This document shows positions 7,799 to 16,236 of a stretch of 64,000 nt of DNA, piece after piece. Under the pieces are notes generated by a model. It had not been told where the DNA came from, did not search any database, and saw only the letters and a list, made by a program, of their open reading frames with translations. A program made the position numbers and the translations under genes. Numbering within the stretch: the stretch's first letter is position 1; each line of letters opens with the position of its first letter. This DNA comes from Streptomyces aquilus (GTDB taxonomy: Bacteria; Actinomycetota; Actinomycetes; Streptomycetales; Streptomycetaceae), in NCBI RefSeq assembly GCF_003955715.1, contig NZ_CP034463.1, positions 3,782,001 to 3,846,000 on the forward strand, given 5' to 3'.

Positions 7799-9129
7799 CC
7801 ACCAAACAGCTGCATCTCAACGCGTTCCTGATGAACACCGGCCACCACGAGGCGTCCTGGCGGCTCCCGGAGAGCGATCCGTACGCGCATGTCGAGCTGG
7901 ACCACTACGTCCGGCTGGCCCGGAGCGCCGAGCGCGGCACCTTCGACTCGCTCTTCCTCGCCGACGGCCCGCAGCTGTGGGGCACGGTCTCGCAGCGGCC
8001 CGCGGGCGCCCTGGAGCCGCTGACGCTGCTCACCGCGCTGGCCACGGCCACCGAGCACATCGGCCTGATCGCCACCGCGTCCACGTCCTACAACTCGCCC
8101 TACAACCTGGCCCGCAAGTTCGCCTCGCTGGACATCATCAGCGGCGGCCGGGCGGGCTGGAACATCGTCACGACCGCAGGGGCCGAGGCGGCCCGCAACT
8201 TCGGCCTCGCCGCGGAACCCGCGCACGCCGAACGGTACGCGCGTGCCGCCGAGTTCCTGGACGTGGCGCTGAAGCTCTGGGACAGCTGGGAGGACGACGC
8301 GATCGTCGCCGACAAGGCGTCCGGCGTCTGGGGCGACGACACGAAGATCCACCCGCCCCGGCACCAGGGGACGTACTTCAGTGTCGAGGGCGCCCTCAAC
8401 GTGCCGCGCTCACCGCAGGGTTACCCGCTGCTGGTGCAGGCGGGCTCCAGCGAGGACGGCAAGGCGTTCGCGGCCCGGTACGCGGAGGCGGTGTTCACCG
8501 CCCAGCAGACGCTCAAGGACGCGCAGGACTTCTACGCCGACCTCAAGTCCCGTGTCGTACGGGCGGGCCGGGACCCCGAGCACCTCAAGGTGCTGCCCGG
8601 CATCGTCCCGGTCCTCGCCTCGACGGAGGCCGAGGCGCGGGCGGCGGAGCAGGAGCTGGAGGACCACATCGTGCACGAGCACGGGGTGGCCAACCTGGAG
8701 CGGCTGTTCCAACTGCCCGCCGGAACCCTGGAGCTGGATGCCGAGCTCCCCGCCGACCTGCCCTCCGAGGACGCCATCGAGGGCGCCAAGAGCCGGTACA
8801 CGCTGGTCGTCGGGCTCGCCCGGCGTGAGCGGCTCACCGTACGGCAGCTGATCGGGCGGCTCGGCGGCGGGCGCGGGCATCTCACCTTCGCCGGGACGCC
8901 CGAGCAGGTCGCCGACGCGATCGAGCGCTGGTTCACGCTCGGCGCCGCCGACGGCTTCAACATCATGCCGGCCGTGCTGCCCTCCGGCCTCGATCTCTTC
9001 GTCGACCACGTCGTCCCGATCCTGCGCGCCCGCGGCCTGCTCCGCGAGGAGTACGGTCCGCGCCGCACCCTGCGGGAGCGCTACGGCCTCCCCCGCCCCG
9101 CCAACCAGTACACCGCCACGCTCGTCTGA
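7795..9129 (+). CDS. FMN-dependent LLM-class monooxygenase (NtaA/SnaA/DszA type)
   Basis: A 444-residue bacterial-luciferase-like flavin monooxygenase. This subfamily uses reduced FMN from a partner reductase to cleave organosulfur compounds, nitrilotriacetate and similar substrates. Family features are an N-terminal strand LHLNAFLMNTGHHEASWR, the ASTSYNSPYNLARKFASLD segment and GRAGWNIVTT. Length matches the NtaA/SnaA/DszA family. GGAGGAG precedes the ATG, which overlaps the preceding mini-ORF. No flavin reductase is in the operon, so reducing power must come from elsewhere. The likely role is oxidative desulfonation of the imported compound. Confidence 0.88.
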   Translation: MTTKQLHLNAFLMNTGHHEASWRLPESDPYAHVELDHYVRLARSAERGTFDSLFLADGPQLWGTVSQRPAGALEPLTLLTALATATEHIGLIATASTSYNSPYNLARKFASLDIISGGRAGWNIVTTAGAEAARNFGLAAEPAHAERYARAAEFLDVALKLWDSWEDDAIVADKASGVWGDDTKIHPPRHQGTYFSVEGALNVPRSPQGYPLLVQAGSSEDGKAFAARYAEAVFTAQQTLKDAQDFYADLKSRVVRAGRDPEHLKVLPGIVPVLASTEAEARAAEQELEDHIVHEHGVANLERLFQLPAGTLELDAELPADLPSEDAIEGAKSRYTLVVGLARRERLTVRQLIGRLGGGRGHLTFAGTPEQVADAIERWFTLGAADGFNIMPAVLPSGLDLFVDHVVPILRARGLLREEYGPRRTLRERYGLPRPANQYTATLV

Positions 9130-9141
9130 GAGGACCCGATC

Positions 9142-10032
9142 ATGACGCTCGACATCCGCAAGGTCACCGCCCACATCGGCGCCCAGGTGTCCGGGGTGGA
9201 CATCGCGGGGCCGCTGGACGGCGAGACCGTCGCCGCCCTCCGCGAGGCCCTCAACGTCCACAAGGCGCTCGTCTTCGACGACGTGCACCTCGACGACGAG
9301 GGCCAGCAGGCCTTCGCCCGCCACTTCGGCGACCTCACCACCGCCCACCCCACGGTGCCCGCCGTCGACGGCGCGGCGAACGTGCTGCCCGTCGACAGCG
9401 AGCAGGGCAGCGCCAGCCACTGGCACACGGACGTCACCTTCGTCCTCAACCCGCCGCAGGCCAGCACCCTGCGCAGCCTCACGCTCCCGCCGTACGGCGG
9501 CGAGACCCTGATCACCAACTCCGCTGCGGCGTACCGGAGTCTGCCGGACCCGCTGCGGCAGCTGGCGGACACCCTGTGGGCCGAGCACACCAACGACTAC
9601 GACTACGCGGTACCGGCGGAGGACATCGACGAGAAGAAGGCCGCCCAGCGTGCCCAGTTCACGTCGATCAAGTACCGCACCGCCCACCCGGTGGTCCGCG
9701 TCCACCCGCTGACCGGTGAACGCGGGCTGTTCATCGGCGGGTTCGCGCAGCGCATCGTGGGCCTGTCGGTGACGGAGTCGCGCACGCTCCTTGACCTGCT
9801 CCAGTCGTACGTGGTCAGGCCGGAGCACATCCTGCGCCACCGCTGGTCGCCGAACCAGCTCGTCCTGTTCGACAACCGCATCACCCAGCACTACGCCGTC
9901 GACAACTACGACCGCCAGGCCCGCCGGCTGCACCGGGTGACCGTCGCCGGTGACATCCCGGTCGGCATCGAGGGCAAGGAGAGCTACTCCGTGGAGGGCG
10001 ACGCCTCGCACTACACGAGCGTGGCGGCCTAG
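9142..10032 (+). CDS. TauD/TfdA-family Fe(II)/2-oxoglutarate dioxygenase
   Basis: A 296-residue dioxygenase that hydroxylates a carbon next to the sulfonate or sulfate group, releasing sulfite or sulfate. The iron ligands are visible: HWHTD (about His95 and Asp97) and the distal His in ITQHYAVDNY (about His250), with the 2-oxoglutarate Arg in RRLHRVT (about 265). It lies 12 nt after the monooxygenase and is the last gene before a strong terminator. Taurine dioxygenase and alkylsulfatase (AtsK) types are both possible. Confidence 0.9.
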   Translation: MTLDIRKVTAHIGAQVSGVDIAGPLDGETVAALREALNVHKALVFDDVHLDDEGQQAFARHFGDLTTAHPTVPAVDGAANVLPVDSEQGSASHWHTDVTFVLNPPQASTLRSLTLPPYGGETLITNSAAAYRSLPDPLRQLADTLWAEHTNDYDYAVPAEDIDEKKAAQRAQFTSIKYRTAHPVVRVHPLTGERGLFIGGFAQRIVGLSVTESRTLLDLLQSYVVRPEHILRHRWSPNQLVLFDNRITQHYAVDNYDRQARRLHRVTVAGDIPVGIEGKESYSVEGDASHYTSVAA

Positions 10033-10061
10033 TCACAGCCGGTACGGGCGGCGTCCGCATA

Positions 10062-10099
10062 CTGGGCGGTCTCTCCTTCTGAGCGGAGAGGCCGCCCAG
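10062..10099 (+). terminator. Terminator of the sulfonate operon
   Basis: A 15-bp stem with one wobble pair (CTGGGCGGTCTCTCC pairing with GGAGAGGCCGCCCAG) and an 8-nt loop, 30 bp after the dioxygenase stop. Confidence 0.8.
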
Positions 10100-10143
10100 A
10101 CTGTGGGCGTTTTGCCGTCTCACGTACTGGACGAATCGCGCTC

Positions 10144-11523
10144 ATGCCCAGCACCACCCCCGTCGAGGCCCCGCCCGAGCCCGGCACCGCACTCTCCCAC
10201 GGCCTCAAGCAGCGCCACCTGTCGATGATCGCCCTCGGCGGTGTCATCGGCGCCGGTCTGTTCGTGGGCTCCGGCGCGGGCATCGCCGCCGCCGGTCCGT
10301 CGATCGTCCTCGCCTACACGCTCTCCGGGCTCCTCGTGATGCTGGTGATGCGGATGCTGGGCGAGATGTCGGCCGCTTATCCGTCGTCGGGCTCCTTCTC
10401 CGCGCACGCCGAGCGCGCGATCGGCCCCTGGGCGGGCTTCACCGCCGGCTGGTCCTTCTGGGTGCTGCTCTGCACGGCCGTGGGCCTGGAGGGCATCGGC
10501 GCGGCGAAGATCGTGACCGGGTGGCTGCCGGGGACGCCGGAGTGGGCGTGGGTGGCGCTGTTCATGGTCGTCTTCTGCGCCACGAACCTCGCCGCCGTGC
10601 GGAACTTCGGCGAGTTCGAGTTCTGGTTCGCGGCGCTGAAGGTCGGGGCGATCAGCCTGTTCCTGGTGCTCGGGGTGCTGGCGATCGCGGGCGTGCTGCC
10701 GGGCACGGACTCTCCGGGGACCTCGCACCTGACGGAGTTCCTGCCGAACGGCGGCGAGGGGCTGATCATCGGCGTCCTCGCCTCCGTGTTCGCGTACGGC
10801 GGCCTGGAGACGGTCACCATCGCGGCGGCGGAGTCGGAGAACCCGGTGAAGGGCGTGGCGAGCGCGGTCCGCACGGCCATGTGGCGCATCGCGCTGTTCT
10901 ACATCGGCTCGATGGCGGTCATCGTGACGCTGGTCCCGTGGGACTCGCGGGCGGTCACCGAGAAGGGCCCGTACGTCGCCGCCCTCGACTCCCTCGGCAT
11001 CCCGGGCGCCGGACAGCTCATGAACGTGGTCGTCCTGGTCGCCCTGCTGTCCGCGATGAACGCCAACATCTACGGCTCCTCGCGCATCGCCTACTCCCTG
11101 GTGGAGCGCGGGCAGGGCCCGAAGGCGCTGGGCCGGGTGTCGGGCGGGGTGCCGCGGGTCGCCGTACTGGTGTCCTCGGTGTTCGGGTTCGGGTGCGTGG
11201 TGCTGAGCTACTGGCGCCCGGACGACGTCTTCTCCTGGCTGCTCAACATGATCGGCGCGGTCATCCTGGTCGTCTGGATCCTCATCGCCGTCTCGCAACT
11301 GCGGCTGCGCCGGCAGCTGGAGCGGGAGGCGCCTCAGAAGCTGACCGTGCGGATGTGGGCGTTCCCGGCGCTGACGTGGGTGGCGCTGGCCGGGATGGCC
11401 GGGATCTTCGTCCTGATGGCGCGGGAGGCGGACACCCGGGTGCAGCTGTACTCGACCGGCGTCATGACGGTGGTACTGGCGGCCGTGGGCTATGCGTGGC
11501 AGCGCGGGCGGGCCGTGAACTGA
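10144..11523 (+). CDS. Amino-acid permease, APC superfamily
   Basis: A 459-residue membrane protein with about 12 helices. It resembles the GabP/AnsP/proline-permease group that imports amino acids with protons. The helix-1 motif IALGGVIGAGLFVGSG and the next loop RMLGEMSAAYPSSGSFS are characteristic. The substrate cannot be fixed from sequence. It is monocistronic, between two terminators. No good ribosome binding site precedes the ATG. Confidence 0.9.
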   Translation: MPSTTPVEAPPEPGTALSHGLKQRHLSMIALGGVIGAGLFVGSGAGIAAAGPSIVLAYTLSGLLVMLVMRMLGEMSAAYPSSGSFSAHAERAIGPWAGFTAGWSFWVLLCTAVGLEGIGAAKIVTGWLPGTPEWAWVALFMVVFCATNLAAVRNFGEFEFWFAALKVGAISLFLVLGVLAIAGVLPGTDSPGTSHLTEFLPNGGEGLIIGVLASVFAYGGLETVTIAAAESENPVKGVASAVRTAMWRIALFYIGSMAVIVTLVPWDSRAVTEKGPYVAALDSLGIPGAGQLMNVVVLVALLSAMNANIYGSSRIAYSLVERGQGPKALGRVSGGVPRVAVLVSSVFGFGCVVLSYWRPDDVFSWLLNMIGAVILVVWILIAVSQLRLRRQLEREAPQKLTVRMWAFPALTWVALAGMAGIFVLMAREADTRVQLYSTGVMTVVLAAVGYAWQRGRAVN

Positions 11524-11539
11524 CCTCGCGCAACCCCCC

Positions 11540-11572
11540 GAAAGCCCCCGTGTGATCCGCACGGGGGCTTTC
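11540..11572 (+). terminator. Terminator after the amino-acid permease
   Basis: A perfect 13-bp stem (GAAAGCCCCCGTG / CACGGGGGCTTTC) with a 7-nt loop, 16 bp downstream of the permease stop. Confidence 0.88.
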
Positions 11573-11588
11573 TGCTGTTAGCTTGTTA

Positions 11589-11605
11589 TTGCAAGCTACT
11601 TGCAA
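11589..11605. promoter_or_regulatory. Nur box (nickel-responsive operator) of sodF
   Basis: TTGCAA-GCTAC-TTGCAA matches the Streptomyces Nur consensus tTGCaa-N5-ttGCAa. It is flanked by outer arms AGCTTGTT and AACAAGCT. It lies 22 bp upstream of the sodF ATG. In S. coelicolor, Ni-bound Nur represses sodF so that the nickel enzyme SodN replaces it; the site here predicts the same control. Confidence 0.82.
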
Positions 11606-11627
11606 CAAGCTCTTGAGGGGACCCGTC

Positions 11628-12275
11628 ATGCCCGTCTACACGCTGCCTGAACTGCCGTACGACTACTCCGCGCTCGCCCCCGTGATCAGCCCCGAGATCA
11701 TCGAGCTGCACCACGACAAGCACCACGCGGCGTACGTGAAGGGCGCCAACGACACGCTGGAGCAGCTCGCGGAGGCACGGGACAAGGAGCAGTGGGCGGC
11801 CCTGAACGGGCTGGAGAAGAACCTGGCCTTCCATCTGTCCGGGCACATCCTGCACTCGATCTACTGGCAGAACATGACCGGCCCGAAGGACGGCGGCGGT
11901 GAGCCGCTCGCCGCCGACGGGGTCGGGGACCTCGCCGACGCGATCGCCGAGTCCTTCGGGTCGTACGCCGGTTTCAAGACGCAGCTCACCAAGGCCGCCG
12001 CGACCACACAGGGTTCCGGCTGGGGTGTGCTCGCGTACGAGCCGGTGAGCGGGCGGCTGGTCGTCGAGCAGGTCTACGACCACCAGGGCAACGTCGGCCA
12101 GGGCGCGGTGCCGATCCTCGTGTTCGACGCCTGGGAGCACGCCTTCTACCTCCAGTACAGGAACCAGAAGGTCGACTTCATCGACGCCATGTGGGCCGTC
12201 GTCAACTGGCAGGACGTGGCCCGGCGTTACGAGGCGGCCAGGTCCCGCGCGGATGTGCTGCTGCTCGCGCCCTGA
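11628..12275 (+). CDS. sodF: Iron superoxide dismutase SodF
   Basis: A 215-residue cytoplasmic Fe/Mn-family superoxide dismutase converting superoxide to oxygen and peroxide. Metal ligands lie in the segments [24 protein letters not shown] and the C-terminal [11 protein letters not shown]. The iron (Fe/Zn) assignment rests on the Nur box and on Streptomyces family context, not on diagnostic residues alone. GAGGGG lies before the start. It is monocistronic. Confidence 0.93.
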   Translation: MPVYTLPELPYDYSALAPVISPEIIELHHDKHHAAYVKGANDTLEQLAEARDKEQWAALNGLEKNLAFHLSGHILHSIYWQNMTGPKDGGGEPLAADGVGDLADAIAESFGSYAGFKTQLTKAAATTQGSGWGVLAYEPVSGRLVVEQVYDHQGNVGQGAVPILVFDAWEHAFYLQYRNQKVDFIDAMWAVVNWQDVARRYEAARSRADVLLLAP

Positions 12276-12379
12276 CGGGTGTATGAATACGTCCTGCTCG
12301 TGATCGTCTTCTCACCCTTCACGTGGCAGGCGGCAGGACGGAAGGCCCCCGCGAGGACGTGACTCGCGGGGGCCTTCCG
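12276..12379 (+). ncRNA. Candidate s-SodF small RNA from the sodF 3'UTR
   Basis: In S. coelicolor a ~90-nt RNA processed from the sodF 3'UTR pairs with sodN mRNA and lowers its level. The 3'UTR here has the same position and a suitable size, ends in a strong terminator, and contains a pyrimidine-rich CTTCTCACCCTTC (12308-12320). That stretch is complementary to a purine-rich ribosome-binding type sequence. The sodN gene is not in this window, so pairing could not be tested. Confidence 0.42.
12339..12379 (+). terminator. Terminator of sodF, probably bidirectional
   Basis: A perfect 16-bp stem (CGGAAGGCCCCCGCGA with its complement) and a 9-nt loop between convergent sodF and the methyltransferase gene. 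Confidence 0.9.
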
Positions 12380-12392
12380 GTGTGCGGGGCGC

Positions 12393-13169
12393 CTACGGCT
12401 TGCGGCCCACACCGCCGTGCTGGCCGATCGGCTCCGGCGTGCTGCCGGCGTCCGGGCGCCACAGGGGGACGGAGACGACGCCCGGCTCCACCAGGTCCAG
12501 GCCGTCGAAGAACGCGGTGATCTGCTCGACCGGGCGCAGGAAGTAGGGGACGGCACCGGTCTCGTTGTAGGCGTCCTGGGCCTGTTCGTAGTCCGGGTCG
12601 GTGCCGCGGGAGCCGTCGTTGACGCACAGGAAGCTGCCGGAGGGCAGGCCCGCGAGGAGGCGGGTGACGAGGTCCCGGGCCAGGTCGTAGTCGGCGACAT
12701 GGCCGAGGATGCCGCTGAGGATCAGGGCGGTGGGCCGGGAGAGGTCGAGGGTCTTGCCCGCCTGCTCCAGGATGCGCTCGGGCTCGTACAGGCTCAGGTC
12801 CTCGTACGCCGTCACGCCCTCCGGGGTGGAGGTGAGCAGGGCGCGGGCGTGGGTCAGGACGAGCGGGTCGTTGTCGACGTAGACGATCCTCGCCTCGGGG
12901 GCGATCCGCTGGGCGACCTCATGGGTGTTGTCGACGGTCGGCAGGCCGGTGCCGACGTCCAGGAACTGGCGTACGCCCGCCTCCTGCACCAGATACCGGA
13001 TGCTGCGGCCGAGGAAGGCACGGCTGCTGCGGGCGATGGTGACGATGCCGGGGAAGACGGCGGTGTAGGCGTCGCCGGCCTCCTCGTCCACCGGGTAGTT
13101 GTCCTTGCCGCCGAGCCAGTAGTTCCAGATCCGGGCCGAATGGGGTACCGAGGTGTCGATCTCCGTCAT
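12393..13169 (-). CDS. SAM-dependent methyltransferase, DUF574 family
   Basis: A 258-residue protein of the actinobacterial DUF574/Methyltransf_19 family. Visible features are the N-terminal signature ARIWNYWLGGKDNYPVD, the SAM-binding loop FLDVGTGLPT, the acidic strand end VYVDNDPLVL and ILSGILGHV. Substrates are unknown for most of this large Streptomyces family. It is the last gene of a three-gene minus-strand unit, 12 nt after the phosphatase. Confidence 0.9.
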   Translation of the reverse strand: MTEIDTSVPHSARIWNYWLGGKDNYPVDEEAGDAYTAVFPGIVTIARSSRAFLGRSIRYLVQEAGVRQFLDVGTGLPTVDNTHEVAQRIAPEARIVYVDNDPLVLTHARALLTSTPEGVTAYEDLSLYEPERILEQAGKTLDLSRPTALILSGILGHVADYDLARDLVTRLLAGLPSGSFLCVNDGSRGTDPDYEQAQDAYNETGAVPYFLRPVEQITAFFDGLDLVEPGVVSVPLWRPDAGSTPEPIGQHGGVGRKP

Positions 13170-13181
13170 GTGCCCATGGTG

Positions 13182-13808
13182 CTACGGAAGACGCAGGTCG
13201 CACGGCACATTGAGGGAGAGAAGTGCGGCGGATCCCGTGGCGGTCACCCGGAGTTCGGTGATCGCCGCGTTCCGCAACCGCGGGAGGACCCGGCGGTACT
13301 CGCCCAGCGGGATGGACAGCAGCCGGCACAGGGCCAGCCGGAGCAGGGTGTTGTGGGCCACGACGAGGACGCGCTCGCCGGAATGGGCCCGCGCGATGCG
13401 GCGCAGGGCGGCGACGCCGCGCTCCGCCGCCTCCTTCGGGTCCTCGGCGCCGGGGAACGGGTGCGCCACGGGGTCGCTCCGGAACGCCTCCGCCGCCTGG
13501 GGGTCCTGCGCCGCGAACTCGGCGAGCGTACGGCCCTCCAGAACCCCGAAGTCGCATTCACGCAGGTCGGGTTCGGGGTGGGAGGTGAGGCCGAGGGCGC
13601 GGCAGGCGGGGGCGGCGGTGGCGATGGCCCGGGACACCGTGGACGTCCATATCGCGTCCACGGGGTGGGCGGCGGCCCAGCGTCCGAGCGCCTCGGCCTG
13701 GGCGCGGCCCTCGTCGGTGAGCGCGATGTCGCTGACGCCGGCGTAGCGGTTCTCGGCGTGCCAGACGGTCTGGCCGTGGCGGGCGAGGAGGAGGGTCGTA
13801 CTGCTCAT
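13182..13808 (-). CDS. Histidine phosphatase family protein
   Basis: A 208-residue phosphoglycerate-mutase-like phosphatase with the catalytic RHGQT motif near residue 10 and a distal LVVAHNT histidine. The conserved acid lies in ECDFGVLEGRT. Members dephosphorylate sugar phosphates or related metabolites. It overlaps the upstream kinase by ATGA, so kinase and phosphatase are made together; a shared sugar-phosphate substrate is plausible but inferred. Confidence 0.9.
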   Translation of the reverse strand: MSSTTLLLARHGQTVWHAENRYAGVSDIALTDEGRAQAEALGRWAAAHPVDAIWTSTVSRAIATAAPACRALGLTSHPEPDLRECDFGVLEGRTLAEFAAQDPQAAEAFRSDPVAHPFPGAEDPKEAAERGVAALRRIARAHSGERVLVVAHNTLLRLALCRLLSIPLGEYRRVLPRLRNAAITELRVTATGSAALLSLNVPCDLRLP

Positions 13809-15238
13809 GAGTCCGCAGTATCCCGGCCGAGACGGGCGTGCGCATGCGCCGCGACCGGGGGCGGCAGCCAGCCCCGGACCGCGAGTTCGTCGACCAGGCG
13901 GGCGTACGGCTCGGTGAAGCGGGTCGTGCGGTCCGGGCGGGGGGTGACGACCGTGCGGACGCGGACCATGCGGTCGGCGATGTCGGGGAGTGTCTCTCCG
14001 GTCACCCCGTGCGCCGCCAACGCGGCCATGCCCAGGGCCGGTTCGGTCTGTTCCGGCACCCGTGCCTCGCGGCCGAGGACATCGGCGCGGAGCTGGTTCC
14101 AGTACGGGCTGCGGGCCGCGCCGCCGGTGAAGGTGAGGGGGCCGTCGAGGGGGGCGCCGAGGTGGTGGAGGTAGTCCAGGCAGAGCCGTTCGGTGAAGGC
14201 GATGCCCTGGAGGAGCGCGGCCCACAGATCGGCCTCGCCCGCGGGTTCGCCGAGGAGCAGGGAGGTCGCGCCGGGCGCCAGGAAGGGGAAGCGTTCGCCC
14301 GGGGAGACCAGGGGGTAGGCGATCGCCCCGGCCGGTTCGTGGCGCGCCGCCCGTGCGTCCATCGCCGCCGGGTCCGCCCCCGCGAACGCCGCCGTCAGCA
14401 CGCCCGCGCCCACGCCCGAGGCGCCGCCGGGCAGCCAACTCCCGTCGGGGGCCCGGTGGTTGTAGACCACGCCGGTCGGGTCGTGGACCGGCGTCGGGGA
14501 GGCGCCCTTGAGGACCAGGGTGGTGCCGAGCACCGAGTTCCAGGAGCCCGCGCGCAGGGCACCGGCCGCGATCTGGGCCGCGCAGCCGTCCGTCATGCCG
14601 GCGATGACCGGAGTGCCGACCGGGACACCGGTGGCCTCGGCGGCACTCGCGCAGACCTCGCCGAGGCGGGTGCCGGGGCGTACGACGTCGGGCAGCTCCG
14701 GCACACCCGGAAGGTGCGGCCAGGCGTCGCCCGTCACGTCGTACCCCGTCTTCAGGGCGTGACTGGAGTCGGTGGGGACGGGGCCGCCCGTGAGGCGGGC
14801 GGTGATCACGTCGGGCTGGTGGGTGATCCGGCCCGGGCCGTGCACGCGGCGCAGCCACAGGGCCTTCGGCAGCCCCCAGGTGTTCTGCACCGCGAGGCCC
14901 GCCCCGCGCAGCCGCTCCGCCTCCGCCCACGCCCGCCCGTCGTCGTACATCAGCGCCGGGGTCACCGGCCGCCCGCCGCCGTCCGTCAACAGCACGGTCC
15001 CGGACGTCCCGCACACCGCGAGCCCGCCGACCCTGCCGGGGCGCTCGCCCAGCGCCACCCGGGACGCCACGCACACCGCCGTCCACCACTCCCCCGGGTC
15101 CTGCTCGTGCCGTACGCCGTCACGCCGCCCGCGCAGCGGGGCCGAGCCGCTGCCCAGGACCGTGCCGTCGGCCGTGACGAGCAGGGCGCGGACGCTCTGC
15201 GTCCCGAGGTCGATCCCGAGCCACGTCTCCTGCTCCAT
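13805..15238 (-). CDS. FGGY-family carbohydrate kinase (xylulokinase-like)
   Basis: A 477-residue ATP-dependent sugar or polyol kinase. The first phosphate motif is GIDLGTQSVRALL, and the family segment GMTDGCAAQIAAGAL and the adenosine-side motif TFTGGAARSPYWNQL follow. Start ATG 15238 has GGGAGG just upstream. It is divergent from the DeoR gene across a promoter/operator region. The true sugar is unknown; xylulose, ribulose and erythritol are typical of the family. Confidence 0.9.
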   Translation of the reverse strand: MEQETWLGIDLGTQSVRALLVTADGTVLGSGSAPLRGRRDGVRHEQDPGEWWTAVCVASRVALGERPGRVGGLAVCGTSGTVLLTDGGGRPVTPALMYDDGRAWAEAERLRGAGLAVQNTWGLPKALWLRRVHGPGRITHQPDVITARLTGGPVPTDSSHALKTGYDVTGDAWPHLPGVPELPDVVRPGTRLGEVCASAAEATGVPVGTPVIAGMTDGCAAQIAAGALRAGSWNSVLGTTLVLKGASPTPVHDPTGVVYNHRAPDGSWLPGGASGVGAGVLTAAFAGADPAAMDARAARHEPAGAIAYPLVSPGERFPFLAPGATSLLLGEPAGEADLWAALLQGIAFTERLCLDYLHHLGAPLDGPLTFTGGAARSPYWNQLRADVLGREARVPEQTEPALGMAALAAHGVTGETLPDIADRMVRVRTVVTPRPDRTTRFTEPYARLVDELAVRGWLPPPVAAHAHARLGRDTADS

Positions 15239-15307
15239 CCCGGCCTCCCGCACATCCAGAACCGTGAACTTCTCACTCTGCCCCGATATGTGGGTGGGCG
15301 CGAGGGG

Positions 15308-15357
15308 TTGACGGCCGTCTTCCGCCGTTACACCCTCTGTTATCGAGTCGTCTCGAT
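15308..15357. promoter_or_regulatory. Promoter and candidate DeoR operator between divergent sugar genes
   Basis: TTGACG (15308-15313), 17 bp, then CACCCT (15331-15336) form a plus-strand promoter. A perfect inverted repeat ATCGAG-TCGT-CTCGAT (15342-15357) lies at the expected transcription start. It is a good candidate site for the DeoR protein encoded 64 bp downstream and could act on both operons. Confidence 0.5.
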
Positions 15358-15420
15358 GTGTTGTCCGAGCACGCTGTTCGAGGCCGACCGGCCGCAGTGT
15401 CCAGGGCGAAGGATCACCGC

Positions 15421-16236
15421 ATGAGCTCCACGGGCAACGCACCCCAGGGCCCCGCGGCCCGCCAGGCCGCCATGGCCGAAAGGGTCCTCGCCGACGGTTC
15501 GGCGACCGCGGCCGAGCTCGCCGAGCACTTCGGGGTCAGCCTGATGACCATCCACCGCGACCTGGACGAGCTCGAACGGCAGGGAATGGTGCGGAAGTTC
15601 AGGGGCGGGGTGACGGCCCAGCCGTCCGGGGTCTTCGAGTCGAACGTGCAGTACCGGCTGAAGACCATGCGCGCGGAGAAGGCGGCGGTCGCCGAGCACG
15701 CGCTGGGGCTGATCGAGCCGGGCATGGCGATCATGCTGGACGACTCCACCTCCGCCCTGGAGATAGCCCGCCGCCTCCGCCTCGGCGAGGTCACCCCGCT
15801 CACGGTCGTCACCAACTTCCTGGAGGCCGTCAACCTCCTCGCCGACCAGCGCGGCATCCACCTCATGGCCCTCGGCGGCGACTACGACCCCCTGCACTCC
15901 TCCTTCCTCGGCGTCTCCTGCGTCGAGGCGATCCAGTCGCTGCGGGTGGACGTCTGCTTCGCGTCCACGTCGGCCGTGCACGGGGGGTACGCCTACCACC
16001 AGGAGCAGCACATCGTGTCGGTGAAGCGGGCGATGCTCGACTCGGCCGCCCGCAACGTCCTGCTGATCGACCACACCAAACTCGCCCGGACCGCCCTGCA
16101 CCGCGTCGCCCCCCTCTCCCGCTTCGACCTGCTGCTGGTCGACGACGGGGCACCGGCGGACGCGCTGCGCGACCTGGACGAACACAAGGTCCGTTACGAG
16201 GTCTGTGCGACGAGGGGCGGCGACGACCCGCGATGA
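15421..16236 (+). CDS. DeoR/GlpR-family transcriptional regulator
   Basis: A 271-residue sugar-phosphate-sensing regulator. The N-terminal helix-turn-helix reads ELAEHFGVSLMTIHRDLDEL, and the C-terminal DeoR sensor domain has GMAIMLDDSTSALEIAR and LMALGGDYDPLHSSFLG. It overlaps the next gene by ATGA. It probably responds to the phosphorylated product of the neighbouring FGGY kinases. Confidence 0.92.
   Translation: MSSTGNAPQGPAARQAAMAERVLADGSATAAELAEHFGVSLMTIHRDLDELERQGMVRKFRGGVTAQPSGVFESNVQYRLKTMRAEKAAVAEHALGLIEPGMAIMLDDSTSALEIARRLRLGEVTPLTVVTNFLEAVNLLADQRGIHLMALGGDYDPLHSSFLGVSCVEAIQSLRVDVCFASTSAVHGGYAYHQEQHIVSVKRAMLDSAARNVLLIDHTKLARTALHRVAPLSRFDLLLVDDGAPADALRDLDEHKVRYEVCATRGGDDPR

Noticed and set aside
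8410..10011. Minus-strand frame of ~530 codons
   Set aside because: It is antisense to the monooxygenase and the dioxygenase, both of which carry intact catalytic motifs.
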